Below, piece by piece: positions 1 to 8,609 of a DNA stretch of 37,762 nucleotides. A program made the position numbers and the translations under genes. The stretch is from Euryarchaeota archaeon TMED99. Lineage in GTDB: Archaea > Thermoplasmatota > Poseidoniia > Poseidoniales > Poseidoniaceae. The stretch lies in NCBI GenBank assembly GCA_002170315.2, contig NHFA02000031.1, forward strand, positions 47,650 to 85,411. The letters are read 5' to 3'. Numbering within the stretch: the stretch's first letter is position 1; the number at the start of each line of letters is the position of its first letter. The notes beneath the pieces are model-generated. The model searched no databases. It saw nothing but the letters and a program-made list of their open reading frames with translations, and was not told the DNA's origin.

Positions 1-3000
1 GGAACCAATGGATTGAGGGTCCAAGTTTCCGCAGTGAGATTCCATGAAGTGAACAATTGTTCAATTCCGTCAATCATTCCATCCCCATCAGTGTCGACGT
101 TGTTTGGATCGCACGTCCAACCGCTGAGGTTCACCTGATCAGAAGTAATGAACGAGCCGAAGGAGAACTCAACAGAGTTTCCAGGCCACTGTTGTAAAGC
201 AAATGCCGAGCCAACCGTTGTGACAAACCATTGCGGAGCAGAGCGGTTTTGGTCAGTTTCGGTGTATTCTGGAGCGATGGCGTTGTATTCTTCCCAATTT
301 GCCATTCCATCATCATCGGCATCTTCCCATCGGTCAGATGAGTCAAGAGGATTGAGCGTCCAGCCGTCATCAAGAACATTCCAACGAGCAAACCAAATTT
401 CCCATCCGTCAGGCATGCCGTCTGAATCTGAATCTGCATTGAACGGGTCTGATGAACCAACATCAGTAATCGTTTGGAGGGCAGTCACCGAACCAGATGC
501 ACGCTCACCAAAGTTTGCTTCAGGGATTCCGAAAGAGCTGACATTCAAGAATAAATCTGTGGAGAAACCGTTCGGGATTGGCACGCCATCAAGAGTTTGG
601 TTGCCGCTAAAGAGGTCTGAACGAATGTGGAATTCCAAGTAGTTTACAAAAGCCTCATTGTCATCTAAAACTCCATCATGGTTGATGTCATACCCATCTC
701 CATCAGGATTCTCAAAGAGGTCTGAAGCATTGAGTGGGTTTACACCTTGACGTGAAGGGTCCCATGTGCAAGAACCGCCAGATTCCCAACCATCAGGTAA
801 AGAATCGCCATCTGAATCAATGTTGTTCGGATCTGCATCAAACCACTCAAGACTTGCATTGACTGTTTCTCCGTGTGATTCGAGTAACAATCCTTCAATT
901 GCAGCACCTCGCACAAGTGACCACTGGTATTCGCAGAGATTGGCTAAACCATCACGGTCTGCATCCCAATTCGCATCTTCTGCACGATTCGGGTCCAGTG
1001 TCCAGTTGTTGCCACCTGTAAACGAAGAACCAATCCATCGACGATGGTGAATTTCCCAACCATCAGGCATTCCGTCGCCATCACTATCGAAATTGGTTGG
1101 ATCAGTACCTCTGTCACTGCTCGAAAGTCCAAGATAAGTTGCATTCGCTGCTTGTCCCGCTGCATCGTCACAAATGTATTCCATCTGAACAGTGTAATGG
1201 CACCAAAGTGTAGAGTTTTCATAGAAGAAGCCGAAGTATTCACTCCCATCACCTAATCCATCACCGTCGGTATCACCTGCTTTGGGATTGGTTGAATTGT
1301 AACCATTCTCTGTTTGACTCACATAGCGATATTCATCTAAATTCGTCCAAAGTCGTTCTAAGAAACCATCACCTGATTGGTCAAGGTCTATGCCATCTCC
1401 ATCCATATCAAAAAGAGAATCCCACGGGTCTGTTGGATCTAATCCATTCGCGACTTCCCAACCATCAGGCATTCCATCGTTGTCAGAGTCATTCGCTCCT
1501 GGATTCATCAATTCAAGGTTCGCATATTGCCCTGGTGCAGAACCAGTGAAAATCGTCGTATTTTCATCGACCGTCACTGTTTGAATAGTGACAATTTCAC
1601 CGTATATCGTCTCTTGGTTTTGGAAACCATAGACTGCGGAATAATCACCCGAAATAGCCCACAAGCCCTTCTCTGAACCAACCAATATCTCGTCACCGGT
1701 AGGATGGAGTGAATGGATATTGTTGTATTCTCGGAGGTATTTTCCTTCGACACCAGGATGTTCTAACAATCCACTGTGAGAAATGGAATTATCAATGAGA
1801 TTCATCATATGGACACCCGATGGTGTTCCAAACCACAGGACTTGAGCGTTATTCGGAGTAGGGCCATCAAGAGCCATCGTTCGTACCTCGGCAGGATTTG
1901 CAACCATACCAAGAGAGAGTGAGCGCAATTCATCGATTGCTGTTGGGTAAGGTGTCACTTCAGGCGTGTAGTAAAATCGCCATGTAGGCTCGAAGGCTCC
2001 ACGTGCGGTTGATGTCTCACCGGTGATGAGGCCTCGATCGGTACCCACATACAGGGTATTGTTTCCTCCGCCTGCCGCACCATGAGCAATTGCAGTAACA
2101 GTCGCATTCGATTGGCTTAGGGCGGTTTCAAGCCCGACTGCAATGGAATACTGTTGCGAGATTTGAGACGAAGTGGTGACTTCAAAAACTGCTCCTTGAC
2201 CATATTGGCCCAATCCAAGGAGTTGTTTGTTCTGACCTTCAATATTCAAAACAGTGAGTGCATGAATCTCTTCAGAAAGTGACCAAGACCAACTTTCCAA
2301 AGGTGCGAGGTCACCATTGGCTTGGAGTGGTGCTACTGCCAATCCAACACTCGTTGCGAGAGCTAAAGCAAAGTTCGTATCTTGAACAGAGAGAAGTTGC
2401 GATTCATGCAATTCTATACCTTGAGGCATCCAGTGGTCATAATTGACAGACTGTTCTAAATCAAAAACCGTCATTCCATACCGAGTTGTCGCATACAGCA
2501 TAGTACCGTCATTCTCCAAGTCACGAAGGTCATAATGAATGAGGCTCATTTCTTCGGCAGGAGTTACAAAGCCGAGAGGAATAGATTCATGGGTGTCAAG
2601 TTGATTTCCTAGCAGAACAGATTTCATCCCAGGAAGAACGGAATTGCCGTTGTCCTCGTGAACAAAATACTCCTCCAGAGTTGACAGAGATTCCCCTAAA
2701 GCAAGAGCGGTGAGGGTGCGGCTAACATCGGGAGAGATACCTCCATCTCGGTTTGCATCCCAACCGTCCAAGTCTGGATCGAGTAAAGCGTTGGTTCGAT
2801 TAAGCGGTTCAAGGCCAAAATGGACTTCCCATCCGTCCGGAATCCCGTCACCAAAAGAGGGGAAAAGTCTGCGAATTGAAAAGCCATCCCAATGATAGCG
2901 GTCAGAGTCAGCGAGTAGTGGGTCGGTTCCAAGCCAAAGGTCTTCATCGATAACCATCGTTGCGTTTTCAGTACAAGCAGAGAGTAAATTTTCAAAGGTA

Positions 3001-3743
3001 GCATTTGGGCCGGTAGGGATAAAGGGCCAATTTTTGAAAACTGAACCCTCAGGTAATGTGGCTGAGCACCACATACCGTCCAACTCAGTTGTGTGATTGA
3101 GAGGGGCGCCGTGAATGTATTCTTCAGGAGATGAGTATCGTTCTGTCGTTGATAAGACGCCATCTCTGTTGACGTCAAATCCATCCTCATCAGGGTCGTC
3201 ATAAATATCCGAACCGTTCAAAGGATCAAAATTCTGACACTCATATTTGAGGGAAAAGATGTTGAAACCACCGACACGTTCACACATGTATGCCTCATAA
3301 CCATCCGGCATTCCATCTCCATCTGTATCAGACATACGAGGGTCGAGATAACTGCGTTCACCTTCACTGTCGACAACTCCAGTTAGCCCACGTGGAAATC
3401 CAGGAGCTGTACAATTTGCAGGATAAGGCCAACAAAATTCTTCTGTTGCATTCAAGCCATCACGGTCATTATCGACCAATGCATCGGATGCATTGTTACT
3501 GTCCATGCCAGGAATGACAATTTCACGACCGTCAACAGCACTCCAATTCATCCATTCTTCGAACAGATTTTCGTGGACGTCAGGGATTTTATCACCGTCG
3601 CTGTCCGTCGATGGAGGCTTTGAACCATCCGTCGTATCGGGGTGTAAATTTGAAACCGGCGATACAGCTGGAAATTGTGACATAAACATCAGACTTGCTA
3701 CAACTGCAAGTGTGGTAAGAAGAGTGGTTAAACTACGACGCAT
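1..3743 (-). CDS. Partial (3' end beyond left edge) secreted surface protein with repeated thrombospondin-type-3-like Ca-binding motifs (DSDGDGMPDGWE) and a central beta-propeller-like segment
   Basis: Reverse-strand reading from ATG at 3743 (MRRSLTTLLTTLAVVASLMFMSQFPAVSP, signal-like) stays open to base 1. Frame checked at the 1054-1091 motif. Repeats include DTDGDGMPDGYE, DSDNDGMPDGWE, DSDGDGMPDGWE and DSDSDGMPDGWE. Absent from the ORF track because no stop lies in the window. Confidence 0.9.
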   Translation of the reverse strand, partial: MRRSLTTLLTTLAVVASLMFMSQFPAVSPVSNLHPDTTDGSKPPSTDSDGDKIPDVHENLFEEWMNWSAVDGREIVIPGMDSNNASDALVDNDRDGLNATEEFCWPYPANCTAPGFPRGLTGVVDSEGERSYLDPRMSDTDGDGMPDGYEAYMCERVGGFNIFSLKYECQNFDPLNGSDIYDDPDEDGFDVNRDGVLSTTERYSSPEEYIHGAPLNHTTELDGMWCSATLPEGSVFKNWPFIPTGPNATFENLLSACTENATMVIDEDLWLGTDPLLADSDRYHWDGFSIRRLFPSFGDGIPDGWEVHFGLEPLNRTNALLDPDLDGWDANRDGGISPDVSRTLTALALGESLSTLEEYFVHEDNGNSVLPGMKSVLLGNQLDTHESIPLGFVTPAEEMSLIHYDLRDLENDGTMLYATTRYGMTVFDLEQSVNYDHWMPQGIELHESQLLSVQDTNFALALATSVGLAVAPLQANGDLAPLESWSWSLSEEIHALTVLNIEGQNKQLLGLGQYGQGAVFEVTTSSQISQQYSIAVGLETALSQSNATVTAIAHGAAGGGNNTLYVGTDRGLITGETSTARGAFEPTWRFYYTPEVTPYPTAIDELRSLSLGMVANPAEVRTMALDGPTPNNAQVLWFGTPSGVHMMNLIDNSISHSGLLEHPGVEGKYLREYNNIHSLHPTGDEILVGSEKGLWAISGDYSAVYGFQNQETIYGEIVTIQTVTVDENTTIFTGSAPGQYANLELMNPGANDSDNDGMPDGWEVANGLDPTDPWDSLFDMDGDGIDLDQSGDGFLERLWTNLDEYRYVSQTENGYNSTNPKAGDTDGDGLGDGSEYFGFFYENSTLWCHYTVQMEYICDDAAGQAANATYLGLSSSDRGTDPTNFDSDGDGMPDGWEIHHRRWIGSSFTGGNNWTLDPNRAEDANWDADRDGLANLCEYQWSLVRGAAIEGLLLESHGETVNASLEWFDADPNNIDSDGDSLPDGWESGGSCTWDPSRQGVNPLNASDLFENPDGDGYDINHDGVLDDNEAFVNYLEFHIRSDLFSGNQTLDGVPIPNGFSTDLFLNVSSFGIPEANFGERASGSVTALQTITDVGSSDPFNADSDSDGMPDGWEIWFARWNVLDDGWTLNPLDSSDRWEDADDDGMANWEEYNAIAPEYTETDQNRSAPQWFVTTVGSAFALQQWPGNSVEFSFGSFITSDQVNLSGWTCDPNNVDTDGDGMIDGIEQLFTSWNLTAETWTLNPLV

Positions 3744-3977
3744 TTGGAGACCAGCCTACAAAGCATACGCTTCGCAGATGTTCAACCCTTTGAAGACACT
3801 TATGAGGGTGATGGAGCGATGTTCGGACAAGTCTTCATTCATCGACTCGAAAATTCATTCGATTTGGACGAAAGTTGTCCTTTAGAAAACTCAATTCCTA
3901 TGGCGAAATTACAGCATAGGTAAGCATTGTATGCGGTTTCTTCAAAGACCGTTCGCGTCAGGGTGTTAATGATTGAG

Positions 3978-4796
3978 ATGACCATGACACTCACGCACCT
4001 TGGTACAGGCAGTCGCGGAAATGCGACATTGCTTGAAACCGAACAGGCGAAAGTGTTGATTGATCAAGGATTTAGCGGAGCACAACTTGAGAAAAGGCTT
4101 GGCCGATTAAACCTCCATCCAACCGATATTGATTACATTTTCATTACCCACCATCACGGCGACCATGGCGGAGGAGCTGCTGTTTCTCAAAAGCGATGGA
4201 GTATGAAAATTCAGGCAAATCACCGAACTGCGGAAGAACTTGGCCTCTTGCCTGAACTCACTCATCATTTCGAAGCACTCGACGTCATACGTGTGAGCGA
4301 AGATTTAGCCATACTCCCAGTCCCAGTGCCTCATTCAGGCTCAGATAATGTGGCGTTTGTGGCGAGCCACAATGGCCATCGAGCTGCTGTCATTACAGAC
4401 CTTGGTTCCTGGACTGATGAACTTGTCACGCATGTTCGTGGTTGTGAGCATATTTCGATTGAGGCAAATTATGATCATAATCGATTGATGAACGGACCGT
4501 ATCCATACTCGCTCAAAGACCGGATAAGCGGTCGAGGCGGCCACCTTTCAAATGACCAAACTGGCCGCTTTTTGGCACAGGTTTGCACCCCAGACACAAA
4601 GAGCATTTCTCTGACCCATTTATCCGAGAAAAACAATCAACCTCATTTGGCAGAATCCACAGTGCTTTATCACATTGATGAACTGTTTACTGGAGACATC
4701 TCAATCTCGCTTCAAGACGGTCCTGAACGCTCTCACTACATTGGCAAAAGTGTCGAAAAGGAGTTGCTTGAAAAACAAACCCGGTCAAATGGATAA
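3978..4796 (+). CDS. Metallo-beta-lactamase-fold hydrolase (YycJ/WalJ-like)
   Basis: ORF 3927..4796. Contains MTLTHLGTGSRGNATLLE, the metal motif THHHGDHGGG and VPHSGSDNVAF. The likely start is an internal ATG (3969 or 3978). Confidence 0.8.
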   Translation: MTMTLTHLGTGSRGNATLLETEQAKVLIDQGFSGAQLEKRLGRLNLHPTDIDYIFITHHHGDHGGGAAVSQKRWSMKIQANHRTAEELGLLPELTHHFEALDVIRVSEDLAILPVPVPHSGSDNVAFVASHNGHRAAVITDLGSWTDELVTHVRGCEHISIEANYDHNRLMNGPYPYSLKDRISGRGGHLSNDQTGRFLAQVCTPDTKSISLTHLSEKNNQPHLAESTVLYHIDELFTGDISISLQDGPERSHYIGKSVEKELLEKQTRSNG

Positions 4797-4806
4797 TCTC
4801 CAAAAT

Positions 4807-4826
4807 CACCCCCCTATGGGGGGGTG
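4807..4826. terminator. GC-rich perfect hairpin CACCCCCC-TATG-GGGGGGTG
   Basis: 8-bp perfect inverted repeat between the MBL stop (4796) and the pilin-like start (4844). Confidence 0.45.
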
Positions 4827-4843
4827 AGAGGGTCAATGGCTAA

Positions 4844-5929
4844 ATGATGCCAAAGGGTGTGCCGTGTGTGAACGCACAACCAAACACAGTTTGGCGCCCG
4901 TCTCTTCGACGAGACCAGAGGGCGGTCAGTGAAGTTCTCGGAGTGGTGATGATGCTGGCCATGGTCATCACAATCATGGGCGGAGTATGGGTGTTCTTGA
5001 ATCCCTACATCTCTGATTTTGAAGACAATACAAATTGGAACAGTGCGACTGGAATTGCGGAACGTTTCGAGGACCGAATCGATGTCGCAGGAGGCGCGCC
5101 TGAAGGAACGGGAATACGCCATACTCTTGCATTACAGTCAACGATGATTCAATCGGTAGAAAAAGTAGAGACATGGACGATGTCGGCTGATTTGACACCG
5201 TATGATACTGTCACCGTACGTGATGAAAACAGTTCAGCACTCGGTATTTTTTCTATGAATGAAACCGCTCGAAGCATCACCATTGAAACCGAATATGGTG
5301 TTGAAAGTTTTTCGTTTGATGCATCGCATGAAGAAGTGATGGTGAGACACAACTCAACGCAGCAACACTGGATGATTGTCACCGTCTTTGATTCTGATAA
5401 CAATCCTATTCATCGTAGCGTCACTTACCTCATCTCTGGAATCCAAATCACAACATCACTCGGGCAAGGTGAGCATCAAATTGCTTTGATGAACAATGCA
5501 CGTGTCGAAAGATTCCCGAATGAGCCTTGGCGTGTATCGCAATATCCAAACTTGGAGATTGACCCATTGGTTAATGGAGAGTTCCGTCTTTCATTGGTTC
5601 TCAATGACGTGACCATTAATGGTTCTCTTGGCTCAGGAAATAAAATCGGGATGAACATGATGTCTCTGGGACCGATGACTCTTTTCTCAGGAGAGGCATA
5701 CAATGTCAAGTTCACCGTCATAAACTCACTGAACGATTTGATCACACCCCAATACCACGACCGTATGTTGGATGAATACAACCTCAACAGAGCATCAGGT
5801 ACTCTGGACACCTACGTTGGATATGCACCGTTCATGCGAGCAAGTGGTGCTGATGGTTTTACTGTAGAAACGCAAGGAGCACAGTTGTATCTTGAAGTCG
5901 ATGTAAAACGTGTGGAGGTGTCTCGATGA
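4844..5929 (+). CDS. Type IV pilin-like protein 1 (archaeal class III signal peptide)
   Basis: N-terminus ...RRDQRAVSEVLGVVMMLAMVITIMGGVWVF: basic residues, then an AVSEVLG pilin-type junction and a hydrophobic helix. 361 aa. Confidence 0.8.
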   Translation: MMPKGVPCVNAQPNTVWRPSLRRDQRAVSEVLGVVMMLAMVITIMGGVWVFLNPYISDFEDNTNWNSATGIAERFEDRIDVAGGAPEGTGIRHTLALQSTMIQSVEKVETWTMSADLTPYDTVTVRDENSSALGIFSMNETARSITIETEYGVESFSFDASHEEVMVRHNSTQQHWMIVTVFDSDNNPIHRSVTYLISGIQITTSLGQGEHQIALMNNARVERFPNEPWRVSQYPNLEIDPLVNGEFRLSLVLNDVTINGSLGSGNKIGMNMMSLGPMTLFSGEAYNVKFTVINSLNDLITPQYHDRMLDEYNLNRASGTLDTYVGYAPFMRASGADGFTVETQGAQLYLEVDVKRVEVSR

Positions 5930-8136
5930 AGTCAAATCTACAACGGGATGAAAATGCAGTTTCAGCAGCTGTTGCAACCGTTCTTCTCTTCGGTGGAGTC
6001 TTGAGCATCATAGGCATGATGATGGTTTCAATGATTCCAGTCATTGAAGAGTTAGAGGGCTCTATTGAACGACACGATATGTCTTCTCAAATGTCGCTCT
6101 TGGCACATCAGACCTCATCCTTAAGCGAAAACGGAATGCCAGGCGATTCAACAGAAATCGAACTCATTCCAGTGGACGGTAGTCTCAATTGGAACATGAT
6201 GCAAAGCAGCATGTGGTATTCGGCAACTTGGATGGAAGATACGAGTTTCCGAGTCCAAGGAGCCCTTGATTATGACGACCAATTCAGCATACGGCATCCA
6301 GAATCGATGAATACCGCAGTTTGTATCGATGACCTTCGCCTTGGACCTGCGAACCCTTACCTGTTCACCATCCCTGAATGGGTCGACAGTGTTGCGATGA
6401 CTGCATCACCTGGACTTGCTCTTCCCCTCGGACCTATTGAAATCGAAATATGGAATCAATCAGCCAAACAGTCAGAACTTCAACTCATGGTCGATGGGAT
6501 GCACACTATCGATACCAGCCAATCTGGAGAAATCATCATCCACTCCTCTCATGAACTTCACCTTCTCCTTTCCCGAGGAGAGGGCGGCACTGCGTTGATG
6601 CAAGCAAATGACCCGAGCCCCGTTGATTTAACGGGTACCTCTTGGTCACTTCCTCTCCCAAGTGGCGAGAGCAAGATTCACATCTTGAGTGAAGTTGCAA
6701 ATCAAATTATTATTACCAACCAAACCACCAATTCACACTATGCTTTACCCTCAAATCAAAATCGAGTCGGTGTGGATTTCACTCACCAATTCTCTTTGGA
6801 CACACCGGGTGTCGTACATATTACAACCAGTGCACCCTCAAGACTCATTCTTCAAACGCATTCTGAAGTTGATGTCGGACAAACTGCTTGGCCAAGTACC
6901 GATGGTCAATACCTCGGACATTCCTTTGTCACACCATCACTTGAAGGCGAATTGGTTTTCACCAACCCCGGCCAGAGCAGTGTCACCGTGACATGGAGAG
7001 GCGGTGGAGTTTCTATTGCTGCGAACCAAAGTCTGAGTTTTGATTGGCCACCTGCAGAAATCGATGGAGCACCAATGCTTGACGCGAATGGAGACGTGTT
7101 CGTTTCATGGCGAGCAGATACAAACAGTTCCGGCTTGCAAGTAATACCTGCAGATGACACAGGTGCTTTATCTGGACAAGCCCACACGATTTATGCAGAG
7201 GGTACAAGCGACAAACAGATTCATCTTGTCCGTGCAGGCATGATTGTCGATTGGAACCTAACAGGTTCAACCAACGCAAATGGCTCTCTTTACGATGAAA
7301 ATACTCAATTCACAATTGACCTAAACCAGGGTGTAAATCAAATGGATGTTGAAGATGGACATGCACTCCGAATGTATCTTTTGAGCGGCGAGGATGGGCT
7401 TCTACAAGCGCACCACGATGGAGCTCAACGTTGTTTATCGATTAACGTACAGGCAAGTGGATGGATTACAACAGAATTACCTTGGCAATCAATGAGTGGA
7501 AGAAGTCAAGTGGATCTAAAAAATGCTTGGCGCCTTGGAAATCACCCAGCAAGTATGCAAATCACACTCATTGGAGTTGATGGCGCTTCTACACATGCGA
7601 ACTTAGGAACGGTGTGGGGATTCCATCTCTCAAGACTCAGTTATGAGTTTACATCTTCCATTGTAGGAATGGAAGTCGCTTACGTCGGAGGCGCTGTTGT
7701 CACCAACCATCCTGAATTCGAACCATACATTGTGGTATCTCCATCTGACCGTGGAGGTCCCGGGCCAAGATTTGCAGCAACAATACCCTCGTTGCACCCT
7801 ACCCAAGACAGTGTCAGTGGCGCTGGAACAATGAACTTGGATATTGAATTGGTTGACCGCTCATCTCTTGCATCAACCGTCGCCTATGAAGTTCGTAGAG
7901 GATGGTCAAACCCTTATGGTGTGGCCATTGCCGATGCTTCAGCCGATGGACTGGAATCAAGCGAAGACTGGACGGTATATCCTGGGCGAATTGATTTGTT
8001 GAATGATTATGTGGGATGGGTCCCCGACCCATCATTTGCCACATCAGAAGCGGTTTGGCATACCAATGGTGAGCCAATACAATTCACACTGCAAATGGCT
8101 GCGCTCAATGCTCACATGACGGAGGTCATTTCATGA
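5926..8136 (+). CDS. Large type IV pilin-like protein 2 (class III signal peptide, long ectodomain)
   Basis: N-terminus MKSNLQRDENAVSAAVATVLLFGGVLSIIGMMMVSMIPVI. ATGA overlap with upstream gene; RBS GGAGGTG at about 5914. Confidence 0.78.
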   Translation: MKSNLQRDENAVSAAVATVLLFGGVLSIIGMMMVSMIPVIEELEGSIERHDMSSQMSLLAHQTSSLSENGMPGDSTEIELIPVDGSLNWNMMQSSMWYSATWMEDTSFRVQGALDYDDQFSIRHPESMNTAVCIDDLRLGPANPYLFTIPEWVDSVAMTASPGLALPLGPIEIEIWNQSAKQSELQLMVDGMHTIDTSQSGEIIIHSSHELHLLLSRGEGGTALMQANDPSPVDLTGTSWSLPLPSGESKIHILSEVANQIIITNQTTNSHYALPSNQNRVGVDFTHQFSLDTPGVVHITTSAPSRLILQTHSEVDVGQTAWPSTDGQYLGHSFVTPSLEGELVFTNPGQSSVTVTWRGGGVSIAANQSLSFDWPPAEIDGAPMLDANGDVFVSWRADTNSSGLQVIPADDTGALSGQAHTIYAEGTSDKQIHLVRAGMIVDWNLTGSTNANGSLYDENTQFTIDLNQGVNQMDVEDGHALRMYLLSGEDGLLQAHHDGAQRCLSINVQASGWITTELPWQSMSGRSQVDLKNAWRLGNHPASMQITLIGVDGASTHANLGTVWGFHLSRLSYEFTSSIVGMEVAYVGGAVVTNHPEFEPYIVVSPSDRGGPGPRFAATIPSLHPTQDSVSGAGTMNLDIELVDRSSLASTVAYEVRRGWSNPYGVAIADASADGLESSEDWTVYPGRIDLLNDYVGWVPDPSFATSEAVWHTNGEPIQFTLQMAALNAHMTEVIS

Positions 8137-8609
8137 AATCCAAGAGACTGATTCATGATGAGCGTGCAGCAGCAACGGAGTTAGGCTACATCTTCACATT
8201 CCTTCTCGGAGTCTTGCTTCTTACTATGTTCAGTTTATGGGCCTATGAAATCGAGACTGCAACTCGTGAACGTTGGAATGAAAATGCGATTCAATCTAAC
8301 CTCGATGATCTGGCGGCTGCGGTTGAGAGAGCAGACGAAGCGAGCCGAATAGGCGCAGTCGATTATGCAGAGAAAGTCACTTGGAGGCTTACAGAGGCAG
8401 ATGAATCCCAGATGAAGATTATTCTTACAGACACCTCAATTGAATTGATTGATGAGGGTGGAACACTGGACACGAATGTGTCAATATCAGGAACTGGCGC
8501 AGGCGGTCACCAAGGCACTGTCGTTCTCGCAGGTGTGACATCAGTTTGGGTCGTTCATTCCGATGGAATAACGACTCTGCAATACGATCGGCCACAATCA
8601 AGTGATTGA
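8133..8609 (+). CDS. Small type IV pilin-like protein 3
   Basis: N-terminus MKSKRLIHDERAAATELGYIFTFLLGVLLLTMFSLWAYEIE. ATGA overlap with upstream ORF; RBS GGAGGT at about 8121. Confidence 0.75.
   Translation: MKSKRLIHDERAAATELGYIFTFLLGVLLLTMFSLWAYEIETATRERWNENAIQSNLDDLAAAVERADEASRIGAVDYAEKVTWRLTEADESQMKIILTDTSIELIDEGGTLDTNVSISGTGAGGHQGTVVLAGVTSVWVVHSDGITTLQYDRPQSSD

Noticed and set aside
390-3330. Recurrent DNA string TTCCCAACCATCAGGCATTCC at several positions as a possible non-coding or CRISPR-like repeat
   Set aside because: Each copy encodes the in-frame peptide DGMPDGWE. Spacing is irregular and units are protein-domain sized, so this is a coding repeat, not CRISPR.
131-3517. Many short ORFs listed on both strands in 131..3885
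   Set aside because: They lie antisense or out of frame within the continuous minus-strand edge CDS (1..3743), which has signal peptide and repeated domain motifs. They are shadow ORFs.
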